Assembly: GCA_037045685.1 (NCBI GenBank)
Contig: JBAOII010000033.1
Location: 1-64,000, forward strand
DNA: 64,000 nt
Direction of reading: 5' to 3'
From: Competibacter_A sp037045685
GTDB taxonomy: Bacteria > Pseudomonadota > Gammaproteobacteria > Competibacterales > Competibacteraceae
Shown: piece by piece, positions 51,869 through 62,656 of the stretch
How positions within the stretch are numbered: position 1 is the stretch's first letter
How the letters are laid out: every line of letters begins with the position of its first letter
The notes under the pieces: generated by a model
What the model was told of the DNA's origin: nothing
Database searches by the model: none
What the model saw: the letters and a program-made list of their open reading frames with translations, nothing else
Made by a program: the position numbers and the translations under genes

Positions 51869-53335
51869 ATGAGAATGCTCAGCCTCATTTTGTGGGTTCC
51901 TTTTTTCGGGGCGATACTGGTCGCCCTGTTGCCGGCGGCCCAGCCTCGGCTGATTCGGGGAGTGGCGCTGTTTCACGCCGGTCTGGCCCTGATCCTGTCG
52001 TGGAGCCTGCTCGTCCCGTTCGACCGAAGCACGGCGGCGCTCCAGTTCGTCGAGCAAGTGGTCTGGAGTTCCACCATCGGGGTGTCCTACGCGCTGGGCG
52101 TCGATGGGCTGTCGCTGCCGATGGTGCTGCTCGGCACCTCGCTGGCCGCCGTGGCGTTGCTGGCGTCGGATCGGGTCGCGGTCGGCGCGAAGGGCTATCA
52201 CGCTTGGTTGCTGGTGCTGGAGTTCGCCATGCTGGGCGTGTTCATGGCCCAGGACTGGTCGCTGTTCTTCATGTTCTGGGAATTGACGCTGATCCCGCTG
52301 TTTTTCCTGATCGACCTGTGGGGCGGGAAAAAGCGGCACGCGGCCAGCCTCAGTTTCGTGCTGTACACCATGGGCGGCTCGATCTTCATTTTGATCGCCG
52401 TGATCATGGCCTATCGGCTCACGCCGGAGCATTCCTTCGCCATGGCCGCCATCGCCGAGGCGGCGGCGACGCTGCCCCGCGACGAGCAGGTGTGGCTGCT
52501 GCTGGCCTTTCTGGTCGGTTTCGGGGTGAAAATTCCCATTTTTCCGCTGCACGGCTGGCTGCCGCTGGCCCACGTCGAGGCGCCCAGCCCGGTCAGCGTG
52601 CTGCTGTCCGGCGTGCTGCTCAAGATGGGCGCCTACGGCCTGTTGCGGGTGGTCGGGATCCTGCCGGAGGCGACCCTGCTGTTGCAGCCGCTGCTGGTCG
52701 GTATCGCCCTGGTCAGCATCCTGTACGGGGGACTCCTGGCTTGGCGGCAAACCGATCTCAAGGCGATGATCGCCTATTCCTCGGTCAGCCACATGGGCGT
52801 GGTGCTGCTCGGCATCGCCACCCTCAACGAGGTCGGCCTGCTGGGCGCCGTCATGCAGATGGTCGCGCACGGTCTGATCGCCGGGGCGCTGTTTTTGCTG
52901 ATCGGCCTGCTGTACGAGCGGACCCACACCCGCGAGTTGGCCGATTACGGGTCGCTGGTGCGGGTGACGCCCCGCTTCGCGTTCCTGATCACCTTGGCCT
53001 TGCTGGCGGGGATGGGGATGCCGGGTTTGGCCGGCTTCGTGGCCGAACTGCACGTCCTGCTCGGCGGTTTCGCCCGATGGGGCTGGCTGATGGTGCTGGC
53101 GAGCCTGGGCGTACTGATGAGCGCGGCCTACGCGGTTCGGACCATCGGCGGCCTGTTCGCCGGCCCGGTTCGACCAGAGCTGGCGCAACTCCAGGATCTG
53201 CGACCGCTGGAGCTGGCGGCGGCGGTTCCGCTGGTGGCGGGCTTGCTGGCTCTGGGGTTGAAGCCGGCGCCGGTCATCGCCCTGGCGAGCGCCAAGGTCG
53301 CGGAATTGGCCGCGATCTTCACCCGACTGCCGTAG
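51869..53335 (+). CDS. NuoM/MrpD-like proton-channel subunit of the DAB locus
   Basis: 488 aa from the ATG at 51869; a TTG at 51845 or ATG at 51875 are also in frame and no strong ribosome site helps. About 13-14 membrane helices. Conserved ion-path residues are visible: Glu in FFMFWELTLIP and the lysines around KIPIFPLHGWLPLAHVEAP and VLLKMGAYGLLR, as in NuoM/NuoN/Mrp antiporter subunits. It lies 10 nt before dabA, and no other complex I gene is near, so it serves the DAB transporter rather than respiration. In well-studied two-gene DAB systems a single NuoL/M-like DabB is enough; this gene is an additional subunit. Confidence 0.88.
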   Translation: MRMLSLILWVPFFGAILVALLPAAQPRLIRGVALFHAGLALILSWSLLVPFDRSTAALQFVEQVVWSSTIGVSYALGVDGLSLPMVLLGTSLAAVALLASDRVAVGAKGYHAWLLVLEFAMLGVFMAQDWSLFFMFWELTLIPLFFLIDLWGGKKRHAASLSFVLYTMGGSIFILIAVIMAYRLTPEHSFAMAAIAEAAATLPRDEQVWLLLAFLVGFGVKIPIFPLHGWLPLAHVEAPSPVSVLLSGVLLKMGAYGLLRVVGILPEATLLLQPLLVGIALVSILYGGLLAWRQTDLKAMIAYSSVSHMGVVLLGIATLNEVGLLGAVMQMVAHGLIAGALFLLIGLLYERTHTRELADYGSLVRVTPRFAFLITLALLAGMGMPGLAGFVAELHVLLGGFARWGWLMVLASLGVLMSAAYAVRTIGGLFAGPVRPELAQLQDLRPLELAAAVPLVAGLLALGLKPAPVIALASAKVAELAAIFTRLP

Positions 53336-53345
53336 GGAGGATGCC

Positions 53346-56300
53346 ATGTCCGCGAAGACTACGCCGGATTCGCCGGCCAGCGTGTCTCATCCGCCGACGC
53401 TCGGGCCGCGCCAGCTCGTCGAACGGGCGATAGCGCATTTGGACCATGTCTTGCCCGCGCAGGCGCCGATCCTGAATTTCGTCCACCACAACACCCTGCA
53501 CGGCTACCAGCACCTGCCGTTCGAGGAGGCGTTGGCCGCCGCCGAGCGCCTCACCGGGATTCACGCCTATCTGCCGGAGACAGAATTTCGCGCGCTGTTC
53601 CGGGCGGGGCGGATCGTCGATGCCGATCTGGATGCCGCGTTCGCCCGGCGTCCGACGCTCGGGACCGACGCGGTACTGGCGCGGGTGGGAGATCGGGACA
53701 TCCAGCGGGGCGAGGTGTTGCGGATTTCGCTGATCCACGGGGTGGACGCGCTGTCCCTGAACGAGCTGGTCTGGCGGATGGAGGAGCTGGACGTTACCCG
53801 CCGCTTCGAGGCGGACGTGCCGGAGCGTTCGCGCCAGCGCTTGCTGGAAGCGGCCCGGCGAGACGGCGCGACCGACGCCGGAGCGGCGCTGGAGGATTTG
53901 TGGCGAGCCTGTCTGGAGGGTTTCCGGTTGCCGGCGTTCAACCTCCACCCGGAAGAGTTGGTGGATTTGCAACTGACCTTGGCGAAGTCCCTGCTGGTGC
54001 GGTTCCGGGAAAACGGTGAGGCGGATGACGAGGGTCCCATCGTCCACAAGCGGATGCAGGCGGAAGCTTCGGCGCTGCTCGACCGGCTGTTCGGCGACAT
54101 GGGCGAAGGCGGCACGCTGCGCGGCCTGCTGCGGGCCTTGACCGGCCGGGACGTGTTCGACGCCGTTCGTCCGGCCCTGATCCGCCTGTCCGCCGCCCAC
54201 CTCGACGAGGGCTTGGCGGCTTGGCCCCTGCCGGATCGAGCGGAGGGGTTGTACGCGGCTTGGCGCCGCTTGGCGGAACGCGATCCCGCCTGGACCTTCA
54301 CCGGGCTGGCGGGTTGGCGGGACACGCTGGCCCGGCAGCCGGACGATCCGGTCGATACGGTGGTCGCCGAGCTGCGGCGGCTGGGCCTCGCCGAAGCGCG
54401 TTGGGAGGGATATCTAGCGCGCTTGGCGTTGGAACTCCCCGGCTGGTCGGGGATGATGAACTGGCGGCAACAGCACCCCGACTACCCGGCCAATCGGGAG
54501 AATCGGGTCGCGCTGGTGGATTATCTGGCGGTGCGGTTGTGCCTCGATAGTCTGTGGATCGAGCGCCAGTGTCGGGACACCTGGGGGGTGGAAGGCACGC
54601 TGCCGGCGCTGTGGGACTATCTGACCGCGCGACCGGCGGAGGCGCTGGTGCGGCACGCCCTTTACGGCGGGCTGTTGCCGGAATATCTGGCCGACCGGGC
54701 GCGGGAGCTGGCGGAAGGGCGGGCGCCGCTCGCCGCCTGGGACACCTTGGCCGACAGGGTTTGGACCTGGTTGCACAGCCCGGTGGCGGCGCGTCCGGAC
54801 ACGCATACAGTCCACGGCAGCGCGTGGCGGCTGTTCCGGCTGGCCCAGCATCTCGGGCTCTCCGGCGGCGAGCTGCGCGCCCTGTCCGTGGCCGATCTGG
54901 AACGCTTGCTGGAACCGCTGGACGCCTTGCCCGCCACCACGCGGGGCGCGCTGTGGCAGTCCGCCTACGAGCACCATTACCGGGACGCGCTGATCAATGC
55001 CTTGGCCAACAATCGCGGGCGCTGGAGCGGACGCGAGCAACGGCCCCAGGCTCAGATCGTCTTCTGCATCGACGACCGGGAGGAAGGCATCCGCCGCCAT
55101 CTGGAGGAGTTGAACCCCCAGATCGAGACGCTGGGCGCGGCCGGCTTCTTCGGGGTGGCGATGAACTGGCGGGGATTGGACGACCGCGAGGTCACACCGC
55201 TCTGCCCGGTGGTGGTCACGCCGGCGCATGAAATCCGCGAAATCGGGCGGCCCGGCGCGGAAGCCGAACTGGCGCTGCACGACCGGCGCCGCGACCGGCG
55301 CGGCCGGCTGCGGGCGCTCTATCACGGCATCCGGCGCAACCTGCTGTCGTCGGCGGTGCTGATCGACGCCCTGGCGCCGGCGGTGCTGCCGGCGCTGGCC
55401 GGCAAGCTGTTCGCGCCCCGCCAACAGGGCCGACTGGCCGAGGCGTTCGGCGCCCGCTGGGTGCCGGACGCGCCGACTCAGGTCGCGGCGACGACGGCGG
55501 AACCCGACGCGCCGGCCACGCCGGAACGCCCGCGCCTGGGCTTCACCGATGTCGAGCAGGCCGACCGGGTGGCGGCCTTGCTGCGCAATATCGGCCTCAC
55601 CGCGCAATTCGCGCCGGTGGTGGTGCTGATGGGCCACGGCTCGATGAGCCAGAACAACCCGCATCTGGGCGCTTACGACTGCGGAGCTTGCGGCGGACGG
55701 CACGGCGGGCCGAACGCGAGAACATTCGCCGCGATGGCGAACCGTCCGGCGGTGCGGGCGCTGCTGGTCGAGCGCAGCATTGAAATTCCGGCGGACACCT
55801 GGTTCGTCGGCGCCGAGCACAACACCTGCGACGAGCGCATCACCTTCTACGACCGAGGCGATTTGCCCGAGGAGGCGGAGCGGGCGCTGCGGGAGCTGCA
55901 ACGGGATCTGGATCGGGCGTGCGCGCTGTCGGCGCAGGAGCGTTGCCGGCGCTTCGCTTCCGCGCCGCGCGACCCCGCGCCGGATCGGGCGCTGCGCCAC
56001 GTCGTCGGGCGGTCGCGGGATTTCAGCCAAGCGCGGCCGGAACTCGGCCACGCCACCAACGCCGCCGCTCTGGTCGGCCGCCGCTCGATGAGCCAAGGTG
56101 TGTTCCTGGACCGGCGGGCGTTCCTGATCTCCTACGATCCGACTCAAGACCCCGGCGGCACGGTGCTGGAAAACATCCTGCTGGCGGTGGGACCGGTGGG
56201 CGCCGGCATCAACCTGGAATACTACTTTTCCACCGTCAACAACGAGCGGCTGGGTTGCGGCACCAAGACGCCGCACAACGTCACCGGGCTGTTCGCGGTG

Positions 56301-56642
56301 ATGGAGGGCGCCAGCAGCGATCTGCGCACCGGCTTGCCGAGGCAGATGATCGAGATTCACGAGCCGGTGCGGCTCCAGATCGTGGTCGAGGCTCGCACCG
56401 AGGTGCTGGCCGCGATTTATGGCCGTCAGGCCGGCCTGCGCGAGCTGATCGGCAACGAGTGGGTGCATGTCATCGCCAAGGACCCGGATACCGGAGAGTT
56501 TTCGATTTTCGATCCGGCGCGCGGGTTCGTGCCGTGGGCCGGCCCGGTTCGGCCGCTGCCGGTGCGCGCCCGTTCGGGCGACTGGTATCGGGGCCAGACC
56601 GAGCCGCTGCCGCCGGCGCTGATCGGCGATGAGAAAAACTGA
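53346..56642 (+). CDS. dabA: DabA, zinc-dependent catalytic subunit of the DAB inorganic carbon transporter (DUF2309)
   Basis: 1098 aa; GGGAGG before the ATG. The N-terminal half carries the DUF2309 start (LNFVHHNTLHGYQHLPFEEAL). The predicted zinc/active-site residues are all present: Cys574 and Asp576 in FCIDDREEG, His764 in GHGSMSQNNPH, and Cys779 in YDCGACGG; the C-x-D pair and the 15-residue His-Cys spacing match those of DabA2 of Halothiobacillus (C351/D353, H524/C539). DabA is a beta-carbonic-anhydrase-like protein thought to hydrate CO2 one way to bicarbonate, driven by cation flow through DabB. Peripheral membrane, cytoplasmic face. Intact. Confidence 0.93.
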   Translation: MSAKTTPDSPASVSHPPTLGPRQLVERAIAHLDHVLPAQAPILNFVHHNTLHGYQHLPFEEALAAAERLTGIHAYLPETEFRALFRAGRIVDADLDAAFARRPTLGTDAVLARVGDRDIQRGEVLRISLIHGVDALSLNELVWRMEELDVTRRFEADVPERSRQRLLEAARRDGATDAGAALEDLWRACLEGFRLPAFNLHPEELVDLQLTLAKSLLVRFRENGEADDEGPIVHKRMQAEASALLDRLFGDMGEGGTLRGLLRALTGRDVFDAVRPALIRLSAAHLDEGLAAWPLPDRAEGLYAAWRRLAERDPAWTFTGLAGWRDTLARQPDDPVDTVVAELRRLGLAEARWEGYLARLALELPGWSGMMNWRQQHPDYPANRENRVALVDYLAVRLCLDSLWIERQCRDTWGVEGTLPALWDYLTARPAEALVRHALYGGLLPEYLADRARELAEGRAPLAAWDTLADRVWTWLHSPVAARPDTHTVHGSAWRLFRLAQHLGLSGGELRALSVADLERLLEPLDALPATTRGALWQSAYEHHYRDALINALANNRGRWSGREQRPQAQIVFCIDDREEGIRRHLEELNPQIETLGAAGFFGVAMNWRGLDDREVTPLCPVVVTPAHEIREIGRPGAEAELALHDRRRDRRGRLRALYHGIRRNLLSSAVLIDALAPAVLPALAGKLFAPRQQGRLAEAFGARWVPDAPTQVAATTAEPDAPATPERPRLGFTDVEQADRVAALLRNIGLTAQFAPVVVLMGHGSMSQNNPHLGAYDCGACGGRHGGPNARTFAAMANRPAVRALLVERSIEIPADTWFVGAEHNTCDERITFYDRGDLPEEAERALRELQRDLDRACALSAQERCRRFASAPRDPAPDRALRHVVGRSRDFSQARPELGHATNAAALVGRRSMSQGVFLDRRAFLISYDPTQDPGGTVLENILLAVGPVGAGINLEYYFSTVNNERLGCGTKTPHNVTGLFAVMEGASSDLRTGLPRQMIEIHEPVRLQIVVEARTEVLAAIYGRQAGLRELIGNEWVHVIAKDPDTGEFSIFDPARGFVPWAGPVRPLPVRARSGDWYRGQTEPLPPALIGDEKN

Positions 56643-56657
56643 TCGGCAGCCGGTCGA

Positions 56658-56686
56658 TTGCGATAGTCCCAGAACGGGACTATGAT
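56658..56686 (+). promoter_or_regulatory. higBA promoter with palindromic operator
   Basis: -35 TTGCGA (56658-56663) and -10 TATGAT (56681-56686) are 17 bp apart. The spacer holds a perfect inverted repeat ATAGTCCC-N5-GGGACTAT (56663-56683), well placed as the HigA autoregulation operator. Start of transcription would be about 56692-56693, only two or three bases before the HigB ATG at 56695. Confidence 0.75.
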
Positions 56687-56694
56687 ACGCTTTC

Positions 56695-57000
56695 ATGAAA
56701 ATCATCGCAGTCAAAGCGCTTCGCGAGTTTTGGGAAAAATTCCCGGATGCTGAGCAGCCTTTGAAGGCTTGGATCGACGAAGTCAGAAAAGCCCTCTGGA
56801 CGCAGCCAGCCGACATCAAAAACAACTACCGAAACGCCAGCATCCTGAAAAACCGGCGAGTGGTTTTCAATATCAAGGGCAACGCCTATCGCTTGGTGGT
56901 GTCGGTCGCTTACCGGTTCGGCGCGGTCTACATCAAGTTCATCGGCACGCACGAGCAGTATGACGTGATCGATGCCGAAACCGTTGATTGGGAGTATTGA
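56695..57000 (+). CDS. higB: HigB-type mRNA interferase toxin
   Basis: 101 aa. Matches the HigB family (RelE fold): MKIIAVKALREFWEKFPDAEQPLKAWIDE in pieces, KNNYRNASILKN, RVVFNIKGNAYRLVV, and YIKFIGTHEQYD. Toxin precedes antitoxin, as usual for higBA. It cuts mRNA on the ribosome. No leader room exists for a ribosome site. The gene pair has its own promoter and is inserted between dabA and the NuoL-NuoM gene. Confidence 0.92.
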   Translation: MKIIAVKALREFWEKFPDAEQPLKAWIDEVRKALWTQPADIKNNYRNASILKNRRVVFNIKGNAYRLVVSVAYRFGAVYIKFIGTHEQYDVIDAETVDWEY

Positions 57001-57002
57001 GC

Positions 57003-57398
57003 GTGGAAATCCGTCCCATTCATACCGAAGCAGATTATCGGGCCGCGTTGCGCGAGGTTTCGGCGCTCTTTGATCGGGAGCCGGAACCGGGTTCGCCGGA
57101 AGGCGACCGCTTCGAGATACTTCTGACGTTGTTGGAGGCCTATGAGGCTCGGCATTTTCCGGTCGATCTTCCCGATCCGGTTGCAGCCATTCAGTTCCGC
57201 ATGGAGCAGGCCGGGCTGACCCCCAAAGATTTGCAGCCGATGATCGGCCGCATGAATCGGGTCTACGAGGTGCTGAATCGGAAACGTCCCCTGACGATCC
57301 GGATGATCTGGAAGTTGCATCGTGGCTTGGGTATTCCCGCCGAGAGCCTGATTCGCCCTCCAGAAAGCCGTTCGAAGAAAACTGGAACCGAACGATAA
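57003..57398 (+). CDS. higA: HigA-type antitoxin
   Basis: 131 aa from a GTG at 57003, two bases after the higB stop; GGGAG lies eight nt upstream. The C-terminal half has an XRE-like helix-turn-helix (AIQFRMEQAGLTPKDLQ, NRVYEVLNRKRPLTIRM, LHRGLGIPAESLI). It binds HigB and represses the shared promoter. The NuoL-NuoM gene begins 12 nt after its stop, so higBA transcription could run into it. Confidence 0.9.
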   Translation: MEIRPIHTEADYRAALREVSALFDREPEPGSPEGDRFEILLTLLEAYEARHFPVDLPDPVAAIQFRMEQAGLTPKDLQPMIGRMNRVYEVLNRKRPLTIRMIWKLHRGLGIPAESLIRPPESRSKKTGTER

Positions 57399-57410
57399 AG
57401 GAGTCCGACC

Positions 57411-60400
57411 ATGCCTGAGTGGCTTGTCGGCTTGGTCGCGGCCCTGCCGCTCGCCGCCGCGCTGTGGATCGGCGCGGCCATTCTGTTCGGGCGGGCCAGC
57501 GGCGAGGCGCACGAGCGGCGCACCGGCCGAATCGCGCTGACGGCTTGCGGTGCTTCGTTCGCGGCGGCGCTGGCGCTGGCGGTCGCCCGGATCGCCGGAT
57601 CGCTGCCGGATCGGGTGGTGCTCGGCCGCTGGCTGACCAGCGGTGACTACCGGGTGGATCTGGTTTTTGCCACCGACGGCTTGAGCCTGACCTTGGCGGT
57701 TTTGGCGTCCCTGCTCTGCCTGTTCGTGGCGCGCTTCGCGGTGAACTACATGCACCGGGAGGCGGGGTTTCATCGGCTGTTCATGGTGCTGAGCCTGTTC
57801 GCGGCGGCGATGGCGCTGCTGGTCACGGGCGGCAACGCGGTCTTGACCTTCGTCGGTTGGGAAGTCGCCGGGCTGTGCTCTTACCTGCTGATCTCGTTTT
57901 TCCGGGATCGACCGGTCGCGGCCGGCAACGCCACGCGGGTGTTCGTGACCAACCGGGTCGGCGATGCCGGGTTCCTGTTGGGCATCGCGCTGTCATTCTA
58001 TTGGCTGGGCGGCGCGGATTGGGAAACGATAACCGCCGGCGTGGCGGGTTTGAGTTCGAGGCAGGCGGGAATCCTGGCCGGGTGTTTTCTGCTGGCGGCC
58101 ATCGCCAAATCGGCCCAAGTGCCGCTGGCGCCGTGGCTGGCGCGGGCCATGGAGGGACCGACCCCGTCCAGCGCCCTGTTTTACGGTGCGGTGATGGTTC
58201 ACGCCGGCGTGTATCTGGTGCTGCGGCTGGAACCGCTGTTCGAGCAGTCGGCGTCGGCGATGGCGGCGATGGCGGCGGTCGGGCTGGCGACCGCGCTGTA
58301 CGGGTTCGTGGCCGGGCTGGCGCAGACCGACATCAAGAGCGCCCTGATTTTTTCGACCTCGGGGCAGGTCGGCTTGATGTTCCTGGCCTGCGGCTTGGGG
58401 TTCTGGCGGTTGGCGCTGGTGCATCTGTGCTGTCACGCGATCTTTCGCGGCTACCAGTTCCTCAGCGCGCCTTCCATCCTGTATCAGCTTCAGGGCGAGC
58501 GGACCCGGCCGGTGCCGGAGTGGCTGGCGCGGCGGCGGCGGGTTTACGCGGCGGCGCTACAGCGGTTCTGGCTGGACGATTTGGCGAACTGGAGCGTGGT
58601 CGGGCCGGTGCAATGGCTGGCGCGGCAGTCGAACCGCTTCGACGTCGCCGTGGTGGATCGGGCGACGGGTTTGCCGGCCCCCACGGTGCAAGCCCTGTCG
58701 TCGCTGGCCCAGTGGGAGGAGCGCCAGCTCGGCGCCGGGCGATTGCTGGAGCGCGCGCCCGACGCGCGGGACCAGGGGCAAGGGATCGTGGGCCGCGTCG
58801 CCGAGTGGACGGCGGGGGCCTTCCACCGGTTCGAGGAGCGAATGGTGTTCCGGGCGGTCGGGCAGGGGATCGTCTCGATCAGCCACCGGCTGGGACACGG
58901 CCTGAGCCGGGTGGAGCGCTCGCTGCGACGGTCGTGGTCCTGGGCGGCGACGATGGTGGCGGTGCTGGCGACGGTCGTCGCGGTCGGCGAGATGTTGAGC
59001 CGGGACGGGAACTCGGGTTTCCCGTGGTTGAGCGCCCTGCTGGCGGTTCCGCTGTTCGGCATCATCGCGGATTTTCGCGCCCGCCAAGCCCGGACCGCAT
59101 TCGCGCTGGGCCTGACGGTGGCGAGCGTGGAACTGGCGCTGGCGCTGCAAGTGGTGGCCCGGTTTCAGCCGCACGCGCCGGGGATGCAGTTCGTGGAACG
59201 GGTCGAAATCCTGCCTTGGCTGAATTACCACGTCGGCATCGACGGGATCGGCGTGCTGTTTCTGCCGCTGACGGCATTGCTGACCCTGTTCGTCATGCTG
59301 TACGCGCAGCCGCACCGCTGGGAGCGGCCGGGCGCGTTCGTGGCGAACATCCTCGGGCTGGAACTGGCGCTGATGGGAATGTTCACCGCGCTGAATCTGT
59401 TGCAGTTCTGGCTGTTCGCGCTGGCCGAGGTGATGCCGGCCGCGCTGCTGATCCGGCGCTGGGGCACCAGTCCGGCGCGCGGCCGGGCCACCGTGCAGTA
59501 TGTTCGGGCCATGCTGGGCGGCTTGACGGCGCTGCTGGCGGGAATTCTGCTGCTGGGCTGGCACCACGCCGCTGCGGCTGGCGCCTGGTCCTTCGATCTG
59601 GCCGCTCTGGTCGAGACGCCGGTTCCGGCGGGACAGCAATCGCTGATCTTTGTCTTGTTGTTCGGCGGGCTGGCGGTGCGGCTGGGGCTGTTTCCCTTCC
59701 ACGCCTGGCTGCCCATCGTGGCCAAGCACGGCACGGTCGCGGTGGGGATGGTGCTGCTGGTGGGGGTGAAGGTCGGCGTTTACGCGCTGTTGCGCTTCGT
59801 CCTGCCGCTGCTGCCCGCCGCCGCCCAGCAGTGGGACGGCTGGGTGGTGGCGCTGGGTTTGGCGGGCATGGTGTACGGCGCGCTGCTCGCCGTGTTGCAG
59901 ATCGATCTGCGCCGGTTGCTGGCGTTCGCCGTGATCAGCCATACCGGCGTGCTGATGGCGGGGCTGTTTTCGCTGAATGCGGTCGGGTTGAAGGGCGGCT
60001 TGCTGCTGAGCCTGAACCTGGGTTTGGCGGCGGCCGGTTTGTTCGTTGCCGCCGGGCTGCTGAACCGCCGCCTGAACACCACGCGATTCCACCGTTTGGG
60101 CGGGCTGTTCGATTCGCTGCCCTTGCTCGGCTTGACCTTCTTGGTGGTGGTGCTGGGCAGCATCGCCATGCCCGGCACACCGGGGTTCGAGGCGGCGCAT
60201 CTGGCGCTGGAGGGGACGTTGGAGGCTTATGGCTGGGGCGTCGCGACGGTGGCCGCTTCCGGCAACGTGCTGGCCGCCGGTTATCTGCTGTGGGCCTATC
60301 AGCGGATTTTCCTCGCCCGCAACCCCAGGGTTGCACCGCGCCCGCTGACCGATTTGCGCAACCGGGAGCTGATCATGGCCGGCCTGCTGTGCCTGGTGAT

Positions 60401-60502
60401 GATCGGGGTGGGCCTGTACGCCGATCCGTGGATCAAGATGATCGGAGAAGCGGTCGAGAATGTGGCCCACAACATCCATCTTCATCAGAGCGGGTTCGAG
60501 CG

Positions 60503-60506
<4 letters not shown>
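57411..60506 (+). CDS. NuoL-NuoM fusion, DabB-type proton-channel subunit
   Basis: 1031 aa; AAGGAG before the ATG. Two antiporter-like units are fused. Unit one (about 1-400) is NuoL/DabB-like: FVGWEVAGLCSYLLISFF with the key Glu, AIAKSAQVPLAPWL with the Lys, and a following amphipathic arm (about 400-510). Unit two (about 506-1031) is NuoM-like: Glu in ALAEVMPAALLI, then FPFHAWLPIVAKHG and GVKVGVYALLR with lysines. Together with the NuoM-like gene at 51.9 kb this gives three channel units for one DabA. The next gene overlaps its stop by ATGA. Confidence 0.88.
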
Positions 60507-62287
<1,781 letters not shown>

Positions 62288-62656
62288 AAGCGGGACTTTG
62301 GGTTACCCGCTTCGCGTTGCGCGATAAGCGACCGCGAAAGCGGCTCCGAGAGCGAGATCGATCAAACTGGCGGCCAGAAAAAAACCGGGCCGGAGCGCAT
62401 GGTCGCTCTACGAACGGCCCGGTAAGCGGGGACTACGCATGGCGTAGCCTGATGGGTTGACCGGTCAACGGTCGGGAGTTGCGGTGCGCTTGCTCGCCCT
62501 GGAACCGGCCCCGCCGAGGGTGCAGATGGAGAAACGCGGCATTGGGCAGAAGCGCGATGGTCCCAAGTGATCGCTTCATAGCGTCTACAGCATCTGATCG
62601 AAGGTACCCGGAACCACCTGTCAAACTCAACTCAGAGCGGGTGAAGCGTTAAGACT
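62288..62656. other. Intergenic region with short palindromes
   Basis: About 370 bp between convergent genes. It holds a perfect 12-bp palindrome TTGACCGGTCAA (62457-62468) and a small hairpin CTACGC-ATG-GCGTAG just before it. No gene or terminator with a T-run is clear. Confidence 0.5.

Noticed and set aside
54414..56825. An 803-codon minus-strand frame opposite dabA
   Set aside because: Shadow; DabA active-site motifs lie on the plus strand.
57857..60502. Upstream extension of the sigma54 regulator through the NuoL-NuoM gene
   Set aside because: The receiver domain begins right after the ATG at 60503, which has the ATGA coupling; upstream sequence in that frame is low-complexity shadow.
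62433..62630. A 65-codon minus-strand frame in the last intergenic region
   Set aside because: No ribosome site and no recognisable protein; it overlaps short palindromes and is probably non-coding.
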